The position numbers and the translations under genes are program-made. The notes under the pieces were generated by a model. It did not search any database. It saw only the letters and a list, made by a program, of their open reading frames with translations, and had not been told where the DNA came from. Shown here in pieces: positions 17,607 to 25,823 of a stretch of DNA of 36,624 bases. Source of the DNA: Candidatus Nanohalarchaeota archaeon QJJ-7 (lineage in GTDB: Archaea > Nanohalarchaeota > Nanosalinia > Nanosalinales > Nanohalalkaliarchaeaceae). The stretch's first letter is position 1. Each line of letters begins with the position of its first letter. The stretch is taken from contig JALIDP010000005.1 of the NCBI GenBank assembly GCA_022865215.1, positions 1-36,624 of the forward strand, in the 5' to 3' direction.

Positions 17607-19388
17607 TCAACCCGCATAGTACTCTCCTGAATCCCTTTGCTCCCGGTCCTTTCTACTACCAGGCTTGTTGGCTCTCGGCCTCGCGGTCTCCGGATCTCTC
17701 CGGAAGGTAACTTCCATCGTCTCGAGGAACTGGTTGACACCGGCTTCAGCGCCTCGGGGCTCTGTACCGTAACCCTCTTCTCCTGGATTTCCTTCAAACA
17801 CTATAGCCCGATCCGACACGTAATCGAGGAGTAAAAGGTCGTGATCGATGACCATGCAGGATGTCTCCTCTTTCTCCACGAAGGTCCGCAGGTTCTTCGC
17901 CAGAGAGACTCTCCTGTCAACGTCAAGATAGGCAGAGGGCTCGTCCAGCAGATAGATATCCGCGTCCCTGGCAAGGGCGAGAGCTACCCCCACTCTCTGT
18001 AACTCTCCACCTGAAAGGTCCTGCACCCCTGATTCGTACAGCGTCTCCAGGTCGAACGGTTTCTTTATACGGGACTTGAACCTCTGGGAGTAGATGTCAG
18101 CTTCCTTTGATAATCGCTGTCTCACTGTCCCCTCGAAATCAGTGTCTATGTACTGGGGTTTATAGGAGATATTGGCCCCCTCAGGGACCTTCCCACCATC
18201 AGGTTCCATCGCCCCAGCCAGCATCTTCGCGAACGTTGTCTTACCCAGCGCGTTCCTTCCAAATATACCGATCACTTCCTGCTCGTGGATGGATCCTCCC
18301 GAAGTTTCGAGAGAGAAGGAGCCGAAATCTTTCTCTAAAGTAGGGAAGGACAGGACCTCATCATCCTCTACCACTTTCCTCTCCTTCCGAGTATGGAAGT
18401 CGATAGACTCCTCTCTGATCTGGAGGTTCTGTTCGGGCAGCTTACCCTCCAGGAACCGGTTTATGCCTTTACGGACTCCCATCGGGTCGGATACGACACC
18501 GAATCCACCAGGCTCACCGTACAGTAGATGGATGTTATCGGATAACAGGTCGAGGGTGGCGAGGTCATGCTCCACGACCATGACCTTCCTGTCCTTCACA
18601 ACATCTCGCAACAGTCTTGCCAGCTTCAGCCTCTGGCCGACATCCATATAGGAGGACGGCTCATCCACTAGGTACAGGTCTGCGTCCTTCAACAGGGTGG
18701 CGGCGACCGCCACTCTCTGTAACTCCCCGCCTGAAAGCTCTCCAAGGTCTCTATCCGATATATCTCTAAGTTCCAGCCGCTCCATCAGGTCTTCGAGCGC
18801 ATCTCTCTCATCGTTCTTCTCGAGTAACTCGATAACAGTTCCAGAACTCTCTTCAGGGATGCGATCGACCTGCTGGGGTTTGTAGGCCGCTTCGACCCCT
18901 CCATCCTTCAGAGCTTCGAGGTGGTTCTGGATCCTCTGGCCCCTGAAATCCTCTATAATCTCGCCCCATCCACTCTCCTCTGAGTAATCTCCGAGGTTCG
19001 GTTTGAGAAGCCCCGCGAGGATCCTCAAGGCAGTGGACTTTCCTGTACCGTTCCTGCCGAGCATCCCCACAACTTTACCCTCTACAGGAGCGGGAAGTTC
19101 GTACAGACGGAAAGAGTTCTCTGCGTACTGGTGGATCAGCTGACCTTCTTCAGTCGGCAGCCTCATGATCTTTATCGCATCGTTCGGTATCTTCTTCTCT
19201 ATCAGACGGTGTTCCTCCATCACGTTCTCCTGGTCTATATGTAGCTCTCCTTCATCGTCGACATGGAAGCCTTCACCACGACCTGAACGGTTCAGAGGGT
19301 CGTACTTGACAGCTATATCCCTCACTTCATCGGTCACCTTGTCCTGGTCGATGACCGCGATGTACTTCTCCTTGTCCAGTTCTGACAT
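17607..19388 (-). CDS. ABCE1/Rli1 ribosome-recycling ATPase lacking the FeS cysteines
   Basis: Twin ABC domains (GMLGRNGTGKS, LSGGELQRVAVAATLLKDADLYLVDEPSSYMDVGQR; GIFGRNALGKT, LSGGELQRVGVALALARDADIYLLDEPSAYLDVDRR) and ABCE1 C-terminus TFRRDPETARPRANKPGSRKDREQRDSGEYYAG. The N-terminal region is full-length but Cys-free. Confidence 0.95.
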   Translation of the reverse strand: MSELDKEKYIAVIDQDKVTDEVRDIAVKYDPLNRSGRGEGFHVDDEGELHIDQENVMEEHRLIEKKIPNDAIKIMRLPTEEGQLIHQYAENSFRLYELPAPVEGKVVGMLGRNGTGKSTALRILAGLLKPNLGDYSEESGWGEIIEDFRGQRIQNHLEALKDGGVEAAYKPQQVDRIPEESSGTVIELLEKNDERDALEDLMERLELRDISDRDLGELSGGELQRVAVAATLLKDADLYLVDEPSSYMDVGQRLKLARLLRDVVKDRKVMVVEHDLATLDLLSDNIHLLYGEPGGFGVVSDPMGVRKGINRFLEGKLPEQNLQIREESIDFHTRKERKVVEDDEVLSFPTLEKDFGSFSLETSGGSIHEQEVIGIFGRNALGKTTFAKMLAGAMEPDGGKVPEGANISYKPQYIDTDFEGTVRQRLSKEADIYSQRFKSRIKKPFDLETLYESGVQDLSGGELQRVGVALALARDADIYLLDEPSAYLDVDRRVSLAKNLRTFVEKEETSCMVIDHDLLLLDYVSDRAIVFEGNPGEEGYGTEPRGAEAGVNQFLETMEVTFRRDPETARPRANKPGSRKDREQRDSGEYYAG

Positions 19389-19418
19389 GATTGAAACTTG
19401 ACCTCCTGGCTTAAAGGT

Positions 19419-19925
19419 TTACTCGTAACTGAGAACTATCATCTCTCCTGTTAGATCTTCGACTAGATCCCGGAACTCCTCCTTGGTGAAAGGTACACGT
19501 GGTTCATAGTCCTCGTCCACGGTCACCTTTTTTTCCTCCCCGTCCGGCCTGTAAACTGTTCTTATCCCCTCATATTCCACAGGAGAGAGAAGCTTATCAA
19601 CAACCTCAGTGACCTCGCCTGTATCCTCCACGACACGGATAGACTTATCGAACTCGTCCGCTATCTTTTTCACCACACGTCCGTCCCTACCAACGACCTT
19701 CGGACCGTCACCTTTGCCTGTCAATATAACTACAGCGTTGGAGGTCTGGACCGTCCTCTTGATGGTGATGTCCTCGAGAGTCCCTATCTTGTCAGAAAGC
19801 CGGTAGAGAAGCCGGGATAAATCCACATCTACTTGAGTGATATCGCCATCATCGAGCTTCGACCTGCATCCGTTGCAGAGTATGTCATCGTTCTCCAGGC
19901 AGACACTGCATAGCGGTGTTTGCAT
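19419..19925 (-). CDS. Zn-ribbon + KH domain protein (archaeal NusA-like family)
   Basis: CSVCLENDDILCNGC and KH core AVVILTGKGDGPKVVGRDGRVVKKIADEFDKSIRVVED. Confidence 0.75.
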   Translation of the reverse strand: MQTPLCSVCLENDDILCNGCRSKLDDGDITQVDVDLSRLLYRLSDKIGTLEDITIKRTVQTSNAVVILTGKGDGPKVVGRDGRVVKKIADEFDKSIRVVEDTGEVTEVVDKLLSPVEYEGIRTVYRPDGEEKKVTVDEDYEPRVPFTKEEFRDLVEDLTGEMIVLSYE

Positions 19926-20003
19926 CCTCTGTAGTAGAGGGAAAGCGAATCTATTTAAAAGCGTTTCCTGGGCGGATAAAAGCGTTGGAGGCTACAAGGA
20001 ACT

Positions 20004-21173
20004 ATGAAGCTCGGTATCGTTGGAAAACCGAACGTGGGCAAGTCCACCTTCTTCCGCTGTATCTCGGATGTTAAAGCAGAAGTCGGAAGTTACCCTTTCA
20101 CGACTGTCGACCCTAACACAGGTATAGGTTACGTGCGGGTTGAGTGCGCGTGTAACCGGCTTGAAACAGGATGCGATGCGGACAGGTGCCACGGAGGGAA
20201 GCGGTTCGTTCCCGTTAACGTTTCCGACGTTGCAGGTCTCGTACCTGGAGCTGCGGAAGGACGGGGGATGGGGAACGAGTTCCTGGACTCGGTGAGGGAG
20301 GCAGACGTATTGATCCACGTGCTGGATGTTTCAGGGAGGACAGACGAGAAGGGGGAACCAACGGAGGATTACGATGTTTCGAAAGACGTCGAATTCGTGG
20401 AGAACGAGTTCGATTCCTGGATGCTATCGCTTGTACAAGACCGCTGGGACGAGCTCCTGAAAGGTATGAGGAGCAGTGATCTCCAGCCGGAACAGGTGAT
20501 AGCCGAGAAGTTCTCCGGTCTCGGCATCGGGAGGAGAGAGGTTGGAAGTGCACTCGACGCGGACAGGTCTGAGATGGAGGACTGGGGCGAGGAGGAGCTT
20601 GAAGGGTTCGTAAAGGAACTGAGGCAGGAGGCGAAACCTGTGTTATACGCGTGCAACAAGGTAGACGTTCCCTCGTCCGAAGACAACCTGGAACGTTTGA
20701 GGGAGGAGTTCCCGGAAAGGACCTTCGTACCGATGAGCGCACAGGCAGAACTGACTCTTCAGGGGGCGGAGGACCAGGGAAAAGTTGAATACGTTTCCGG
20801 CGATAACGGTTTCAAGGTTATCGGAAAACTGACTGGGGAACAGGAAGAAGGGCTGGAACATGTGGAGGCGTTGATAGACAGGCACGGAGGAACAGGCGTC
20901 CAGAGAGTCCTGCAGGACGCGGTCTTCGACCTTCTAGACATGATAGTGGTATACCCTGTCGAGGACACAGGGAGTTACGAGGACCAGCACAGTAACGTGT
21001 TACCAGATGCTGTACTGTTGCCGAGCGGCTCGACACCGCTAGACCTGGCCCGGGAGATACACAGCGATATAGCCGAGGGCTATGCGAAGGCTGTTGACGC
21101 GGAGAGCGGGAGGGCTATAGGGAAGGAAACGGAACTGGAAGGCGGGCAGATAGTGAAGATAGAAACGGGCTAA
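20004..21173 (+). CDS. YchF/Ygr210-type Obg-family GTPase with TGS domain
   Basis: GKPNVGKSTFFRCISD, DVAGLVPGAAEGRGMGNEFLDSVREADVLIHVLDVSG; NKVD motif in ACNKVDVPSSEDN. Confidence 0.93.
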   Translation: MKLGIVGKPNVGKSTFFRCISDVKAEVGSYPFTTVDPNTGIGYVRVECACNRLETGCDADRCHGGKRFVPVNVSDVAGLVPGAAEGRGMGNEFLDSVREADVLIHVLDVSGRTDEKGEPTEDYDVSKDVEFVENEFDSWMLSLVQDRWDELLKGMRSSDLQPEQVIAEKFSGLGIGRREVGSALDADRSEMEDWGEEELEGFVKELRQEAKPVLYACNKVDVPSSEDNLERLREEFPERTFVPMSAQAELTLQGAEDQGKVEYVSGDNGFKVIGKLTGEQEEGLEHVEALIDRHGGTGVQRVLQDAVFDLLDMIVVYPVEDTGSYEDQHSNVLPDAVLLPSGSTPLDLAREIHSDIAEGYAKAVDAESGRAIGKETELEGGQIVKIETG

Positions 21174-21328
21174 CAGCCTGCTACCGGCCCCCCTCTCTTC
21201 CAGACTCTCGTTCTATGAATCCCTGAAACCGTATCTTATATATGTCACACCTGAAAAACTTTTTTTAAATGAGTGTGGTATAATATCCGGAGGAAAGATT
21301 TACAGGTTATAGCCTCGTGAATGTGACG

Positions 21329-22537
21329 ATGAACACGGTTGTCGGGGCAACAGTCTTAATGGCGGTGTTAGTAGTAGTCCTGACCCTCTCTACCGGAACC
21401 TCACAGGCCGTTCCAGATATCTCTGATATCTCTGACTTCAAATCCTCTTCAGTGAACGATATGGAGTCTACACAGGATACTGATCAAGAAAATACTGATG
21501 AGAACACTGACGAAGAGACGGAAAATGGAGATTCTCAAGGCTCTATACAGGAGTATGAAACGATTGGTGGCGGGTCGCCTTACATCCAGAAGGTTGAGTC
21601 GGAAGGAGGGCAGACCTTCTGCAGCTCTTCAAGCGGCGATATTGTGGTCCAAGAAGGTAGTCTGACTGGTTTGAAGGATGCTTTAAGTATGGCAGGTCAG
21701 GATGACGTGGTCTACATCCCGGGGGATATGACTATCGATATGGAGTTCAACACCCAACTTCAGGTGCCGGAGGGCGTGACAGTTGCCAGTAACCGAGGAT
21801 GCAATGGCGCTGAGGGCGCACTTATCACGACGGATATGAAGCAGGAGGATGACTGGGTCGGTGCCGACGAGATAATCCTGAGCGACAACACACGCATCAC
21901 CGGGTTGAGATTGGAAGGTCCCTATGGCGAAAGTGATTTTTTTGAATTCAAGGATGACTACACCAACGGTATAGAAGCCGGAGGCGCTTCAAATGTTGAA
22001 ATCGATAATGTAGAGGTTTACGGCTATCCCAACGGTATCCACGGCGGGGATTTACATGTACATCACAGTCATATCCACCACAACTCCGAGGAAGGTCTCG
22101 GATACGGGATCTCATCTCCGAAGACAGGATCGTTAATCGAATACAACTATATGGACTATAATAGGCATCATGTTGCGGGAAGTGGAGACAGCGATGTGGG
22201 CTATATTTTCCGGTATAACGTTATAGGGTCTCACGGTATGATACACTCTCTCGACATGCATCCGCCAGGCGGAGATACAATCAGGATACACCACAATACG
22301 ATCAAGTTCCAAGGAAACGCAAACGTCAGAATTAGAGGCATCCCAGAAAACATCGCCGAGATACACCATAACTGGTTCTATAATGATATAAGCCCCTGCA
22401 CCGGTGAAGGGCACTGTGCTATAAACCAGCGGGAGGTTTCAGAATTTACTAATTTAGATTTCTATGAAAATCATTACGGTACCAGTGAACCGGCCTGTGG
22501 AATAGGGGCGCCCCGCGAAGGATGCCCTCCTCCTTAA
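21329..22537 (+). CDS. Secreted parallel beta-helix protein, pectate-lyase-like
   Basis: N-terminal signal/TM segment (VVGATVLMAVLVVVLTLSTG), acidic Thr/Asp/Glu linker, then beta-helix repeats ITGLRLEGP...NVEIDNVEVYGYPNGIHGGDLHVHHSHIHHNSE...SLIEYNYMDYNRHHVAGSGDSDVGYIFRYNVIG. ATG 21329 or GTG 21317 start. Confidence 0.78.
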   Translation: MNTVVGATVLMAVLVVVLTLSTGTSQAVPDISDISDFKSSSVNDMESTQDTDQENTDENTDEETENGDSQGSIQEYETIGGGSPYIQKVESEGGQTFCSSSSGDIVVQEGSLTGLKDALSMAGQDDVVYIPGDMTIDMEFNTQLQVPEGVTVASNRGCNGAEGALITTDMKQEDDWVGADEIILSDNTRITGLRLEGPYGESDFFEFKDDYTNGIEAGGASNVEIDNVEVYGYPNGIHGGDLHVHHSHIHHNSEEGLGYGISSPKTGSLIEYNYMDYNRHHVAGSGDSDVGYIFRYNVIGSHGMIHSLDMHPPGGDTIRIHHNTIKFQGNANVRIRGIPENIAEIHHNWFYNDISPCTGEGHCAINQREVSEFTNLDFYENHYGTSEPACGIGAPREGCPPP

Positions 22538-22564
22538 GAAACAGAGTCATGAAGATAAATCGGA

Positions 22565-23665
22565 CTACTTCGTTCTCAGTTCGACAACGTCCTCATCCTG
22601 CAGGACGTGGTCCTCCCCCACCTTTTGCTCCGGAAAGTCCGCGCTGGAACCCCAGATCCTCGCGTGCTTGAAGTTGGAGAAGTCTCCCGCAAGAGTATCA
22701 AGGACTTCTCCTATCGTGGAACCTCTATCGACTATCAGCGGCTCCTCCCTGTCCGGATCCTTACCCGGCTTCTTCATATAGACCCGCATGAACCGAAGTT
22801 TCTCCCATATCCTCTTCTTGAGTTCCTCGACACCTTCACCGGTCTCTGAGGAAAGCATGACAGCTCCAGGGAACTGGTCCTCCAGATCTTCCATCTCCCC
22901 TTCTGATACCTCATCAACCTTGTTTATCGCTCTCACTGAGGGCATATACTCGCGGTTATCGGAGAGCGCGTCCACCAACCTATCCAGATCCAGGTCCTCC
23001 CTAAGGATCACTGAAGCGTTTACGAGACCCTTCTCCCTCAGAAGTTCCTCCACAGTCTCCATGTCAAGCCCTGACTGATCAACAGTACTCTTCACGGTCA
23101 TCCCCCCGGAATCTTTCCTCGTGATCTTGACTTCCGGCGGCTCCTGGTCCAGCCTCAGACCCGCATCGTAGAGCTCCTGCTCCATCTCCTCGAACCCGGA
23201 AAGCTTCTCCGGGGAGGCCATCATCAGTACCAGATCGGAGTTCCTGACCACGGAAAGGACCTGCTTCCCTCCTCCTTTTCCCTGGGCTGCACCGCCTATC
23301 AGCCCTGGAACGTCGAGGAGCTGGATCTTGGCGCCACGGTACTCCAGCATCCCTGGCACGACTTCCAGAGTTGTGAACTCATAGGACCCGGTCTCGGAGT
23401 CAGCGTTGGTTATCTGGTTGAGGAGCGTCGACTTTCCTACCGAAGGAGGACCGACTAGCGCGACTGTCGCATCACCCTTCTTCTCTGCAGAGTAACCGGT
23501 GTAACCTCCTCCTGTCTCTTTTGATCTCTTCTCCCGCTCCTCCTTCAATTCAGCGATCCTGGCCTTGAGCCTCCCACGCTCCGTCTCTGTCGCCTTGTTA
23601 ACAGGGGTCTCCTCCAGCTTCTCCTTCAGCTTCTGTATATCGTCATCGATGCCCATGTAGAGCAA
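22565..23665 (-). CDS. DRG-family GTPase (Rbg-like) with TGS domain
   Basis: VALVGPPSVGKSTLLNQITNADSETGSYEFTTLEVVPGMLEYRGAKIQLLDVPGLIGGAAQGKGGGKQVLSVVRNSDL. Confidence 0.95.
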   Translation of the reverse strand: MLYMGIDDDIQKLKEKLEETPVNKATETERGRLKARIAELKEEREKRSKETGGGYTGYSAEKKGDATVALVGPPSVGKSTLLNQITNADSETGSYEFTTLEVVPGMLEYRGAKIQLLDVPGLIGGAAQGKGGGKQVLSVVRNSDLVLMMASPEKLSGFEEMEQELYDAGLRLDQEPPEVKITRKDSGGMTVKSTVDQSGLDMETVEELLREKGLVNASVILREDLDLDRLVDALSDNREYMPSVRAINKVDEVSEGEMEDLEDQFPGAVMLSSETGEGVEELKKRIWEKLRFMRVYMKKPGKDPDREEPLIVDRGSTIGEVLDTLAGDFSNFKHARIWGSSADFPEQKVGEDHVLQDEDVVELRTK

Positions 23666-23838
23666 CTCCCGAGAAAAGGTTAAGAAAACCCCGACCGGTT
23701 TAAAAGCGTTCGTGGGGAAGAGCGAAAAGAGAGATAACCACTTTAAAGTTACAAATTTTCACTCAAACAAGGCTTTTCTCCCCGCATGAAAGAGTCGTTT
23801 ATAAAGATTTGAAACATACGCCAGTAAAGGTGGTTCTT

Positions 23839-24300
23839 TTGACAGAAAAGACAGAGATAGACGATCTAGATAGAGAAATCCTAAACGTGCTACTTGAAGA
23901 AGGCAGGAAATCTTTCAGACAGGTAGCAGAGGAAGTGGACTCGACACCTGCAACGGTCATAAACAGGGTCGAGAGGTTGCAGGAAGAAGGAGTCGTCACC
24001 GGTTACAGTGCGGATGTCGACTACCGGAAGCTGGGATACGATGGGCTCGCAGCTGTGGAGGTCGTCTACAGGGGAGGATCCCTGGACGAACTCAAGGATC
24101 AGGTGAAGGAGTATAACAATGTGGTCAGCGCCTACACAATCACAGGAGACACCGATCTACTCCTCCTGGTGAAGTTCAGTGACAGGGACGATCTCAACCG
24201 TTTCGTGCAAGAAGAGCTGGCAGGTTCGGGTAAGGTGGACAAGACCATAACACATGTCGCGCTCGAGGTTCTGAAGGAAGGGGAAGAACCTCCGCTCTGA
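23839..24300 (+). CDS. Lrp/AsnC-family transcriptional regulator
   Basis: EIDDLDREILNVLLEEGRKSFRQVAEEVDSTPATVINRVERLQEEGVVTGYSADVDYRKLGYD. TTG at 23839 follows a GGTGG SD-like site and a TTTATAAA box; the ORF-track start is 23809. Confidence 0.9.
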   Translation: MTEKTEIDDLDREILNVLLEEGRKSFRQVAEEVDSTPATVINRVERLQEEGVVTGYSADVDYRKLGYDGLAAVEVVYRGGSLDELKDQVKEYNNVVSAYTITGDTDLLLLVKFSDRDDLNRFVQEELAGSGKVDKTITHVALEVLKEGEEPPL

Positions 24301-24370
24301 ACCTTCGTAACCTCCGGGTGAATGGATTTTTATATCTCCCTTGCGAATAGGTGTATAATCGGTGTAAGGC

Positions 24371-24991
24371 ATGTTTAGGAGCATCAAAAGGTTCTGGAAC
24401 AGTCTATTCGGTTCAGAAAGCGATATCTCCCTCGGTATCTACGGACCTCCCAACGCTGGTAAGAGTACTCTAGCCAACAAGATCTCCGAAGATCTTACAG
24501 GTGAGGAGTTGAGTAATGTTTCGGAAGTACCACACGAAACGAGAGAAGTGGAGAAGAAAGAGAAGGCAGTGCTAGAATACGACGGTAAGAAGGTGCAGAT
24601 GAACCTCCTCGACATGCCTGGCATCTCCACCAAGGTCGACTTCAAGGACTTCACACAGTACGGGATAGATGAAGGGGAAGCCAAGAACCGTGCGAAGGAG
24701 GCAACGAAAGGAGTTGTAGAGGCTATAAAGTGGCTGGACGATGTCGATGCCTGCCTGGTCCTCTTCGACTCGACCGAGGACCCATACACCCAGGTAAACG
24801 TCACAATCGTCGGGAACCTGGAGGCAAAGGATATCCCTATCCTGGTGGTAGCGAACAAGATCGACAAGGAAGATGCGGATCCGGAAGCTGTGAAGGAGGC
24901 ATTCCCACAGCACCCGTTCTTGGAGATATCTGCGAAGGAGGAAGAAAACATCGAGAAACTTTACAAGGAGATAACCCACCGCCTGAGCTAA
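24371..24991 (+). CDS. Era-like/Rab-like small GTPase (archaeal family)
   Basis: GIYGPPNAGKSTLANKISEDLTG, NLLDMPGIS, VVANKIDKED; followed by DUF2073. Confidence 0.9.
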   Translation: MFRSIKRFWNSLFGSESDISLGIYGPPNAGKSTLANKISEDLTGEELSNVSEVPHETREVEKKEKAVLEYDGKKVQMNLLDMPGISTKVDFKDFTQYGIDEGEAKNRAKEATKGVVEAIKWLDDVDACLVLFDSTEDPYTQVNVTIVGNLEAKDIPILVVANKIDKEDADPEAVKEAFPQHPFLEISAKEEENIEKLYKEITHRLS

Positions 24992-24992
24992 A

Positions 24993-25367
24993 ATGGACGG
25001 GATCCCGATAGAGTTCGTCGCCAAAAGCAGACTCCAGGATAAAGAGTTCGCAGACAAGCTGGACCTGATCCTGGAAGAGGTGCAGGAGGGCAAGATACTG
25101 ATCCTGGAGGAGACGCTGTCACCGCAGGAGGAAGGCCGTTTGATCCAGGGAGCGATGGAGAGGGCTGGAGAAGAATTCCCCGGCATCGAGTTCTCCACTC
25201 TGGAAGGTCACGAAGATGTTTTCGACAAGTTCTTGAACAATATCTATGACGTTGTAGGGAGGAACAGGAGGAGAGGACTGACGATAGTCGGGAACTCTGA
25301 TGTGATGGGGGAAGTAGAAAAACAGGAGGATTCAGTGTCATTACTGGCTACAGCGGAGGAGGACTAG
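24993..25367 (+). CDS. DUF2073 family protein
   Basis: EFVAKSRLQDKEFADKLDLILEEVQEGKILILEETLSPQEEGRLIQGAMERAGEEFPGIEFSTLEG; conserved context. Confidence 0.85.
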   Translation: MDGIPIEFVAKSRLQDKEFADKLDLILEEVQEGKILILEETLSPQEEGRLIQGAMERAGEEFPGIEFSTLEGHEDVFDKFLNNIYDVVGRNRRRGLTIVGNSDVMGEVEKQEDSVSLLATAEED

Positions 25368-25368
25368 A

Positions 25369-25815
25369 ATGGCTCACAGGTGCATGAACTGCGGGAAGGA
25401 GTACGAGGAGGGTGACGACGCGCTTATAGCGGGGTGCGAAGAATGCGGCTCCACTCTTTTCCTGTACGAGCAGGAAGGGGAAGAGGAGCTCGACACGTCC
25501 GAACTGACCGAGGAGAAGAAGTCAGTGATGGACGAGATAGACAAGTTTTTGAGGGACGTTAAGAGCCGTGTGACTCCTGCCGATGATTTCCAGTTCGACC
25601 TGCAGTCCATCACGGTGAAAGAGGACGGCGTTTACGAGATAAACGTTCAGAAGCTTCTCGAAGAGATCCCGCTTATCGTGGAGATCAAAGACGGTGAATA
25701 CCGCCTCCACCTCGCCTCGGTGTTCAGCAAGGGTAAGGAGAAGGGCCTGAAACTGGAAGATCTGGATCTTGACGAGGAGGTCAAGGAGAAGATCCGGGAG
25801 AACCACTCCGCGTAA
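25369..25815 (+). CDS. Zn-ribbon protein (COG3364-like, OapB/C-type)
   Basis: HRCMNCGKEYEEGDDALIAGCEECGSTLFLY; third gene of the GTPase-DUF2073-Zn ribbon trio. Confidence 0.8.
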   Translation: MAHRCMNCGKEYEEGDDALIAGCEECGSTLFLYEQEGEEELDTSELTEEKKSVMDEIDKFLRDVKSRVTPADDFQFDLQSITVKEDGVYEINVQKLLEEIPLIVEIKDGEYRLHLASVFSKGKEKGLKLEDLDLDEEVKEKIRENHSA

Positions 25816-25823
25816 CTGATTTA

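Noticed and set aside
17607-19388. Possibility that ABCE1 is a pseudogene or a different ABCF/Uup protein
   Set aside because: Both Walker A, signature and Walker B motifs are present, the N-terminal region is collinear with ABCE1, and the C-terminus carries the ABCE1-specific RRDP...RPRANKPGS...GEYY motif.
20215-20742. 175-aa minus-strand ORF
   Set aside because: Antisense to the YchF-like GTPase; Pro/Arg/Ser-rich shadow translation.
21174-21316. CACAC...GTGTG flanked T-rich intergenic sequence considered as a terminator or ncRNA
   Set aside because: Only a 5-bp stem with a long loop; the T-run (ctttttttaaat) is compatible with a simple archaeal terminator or promoter and nothing more can be claimed.
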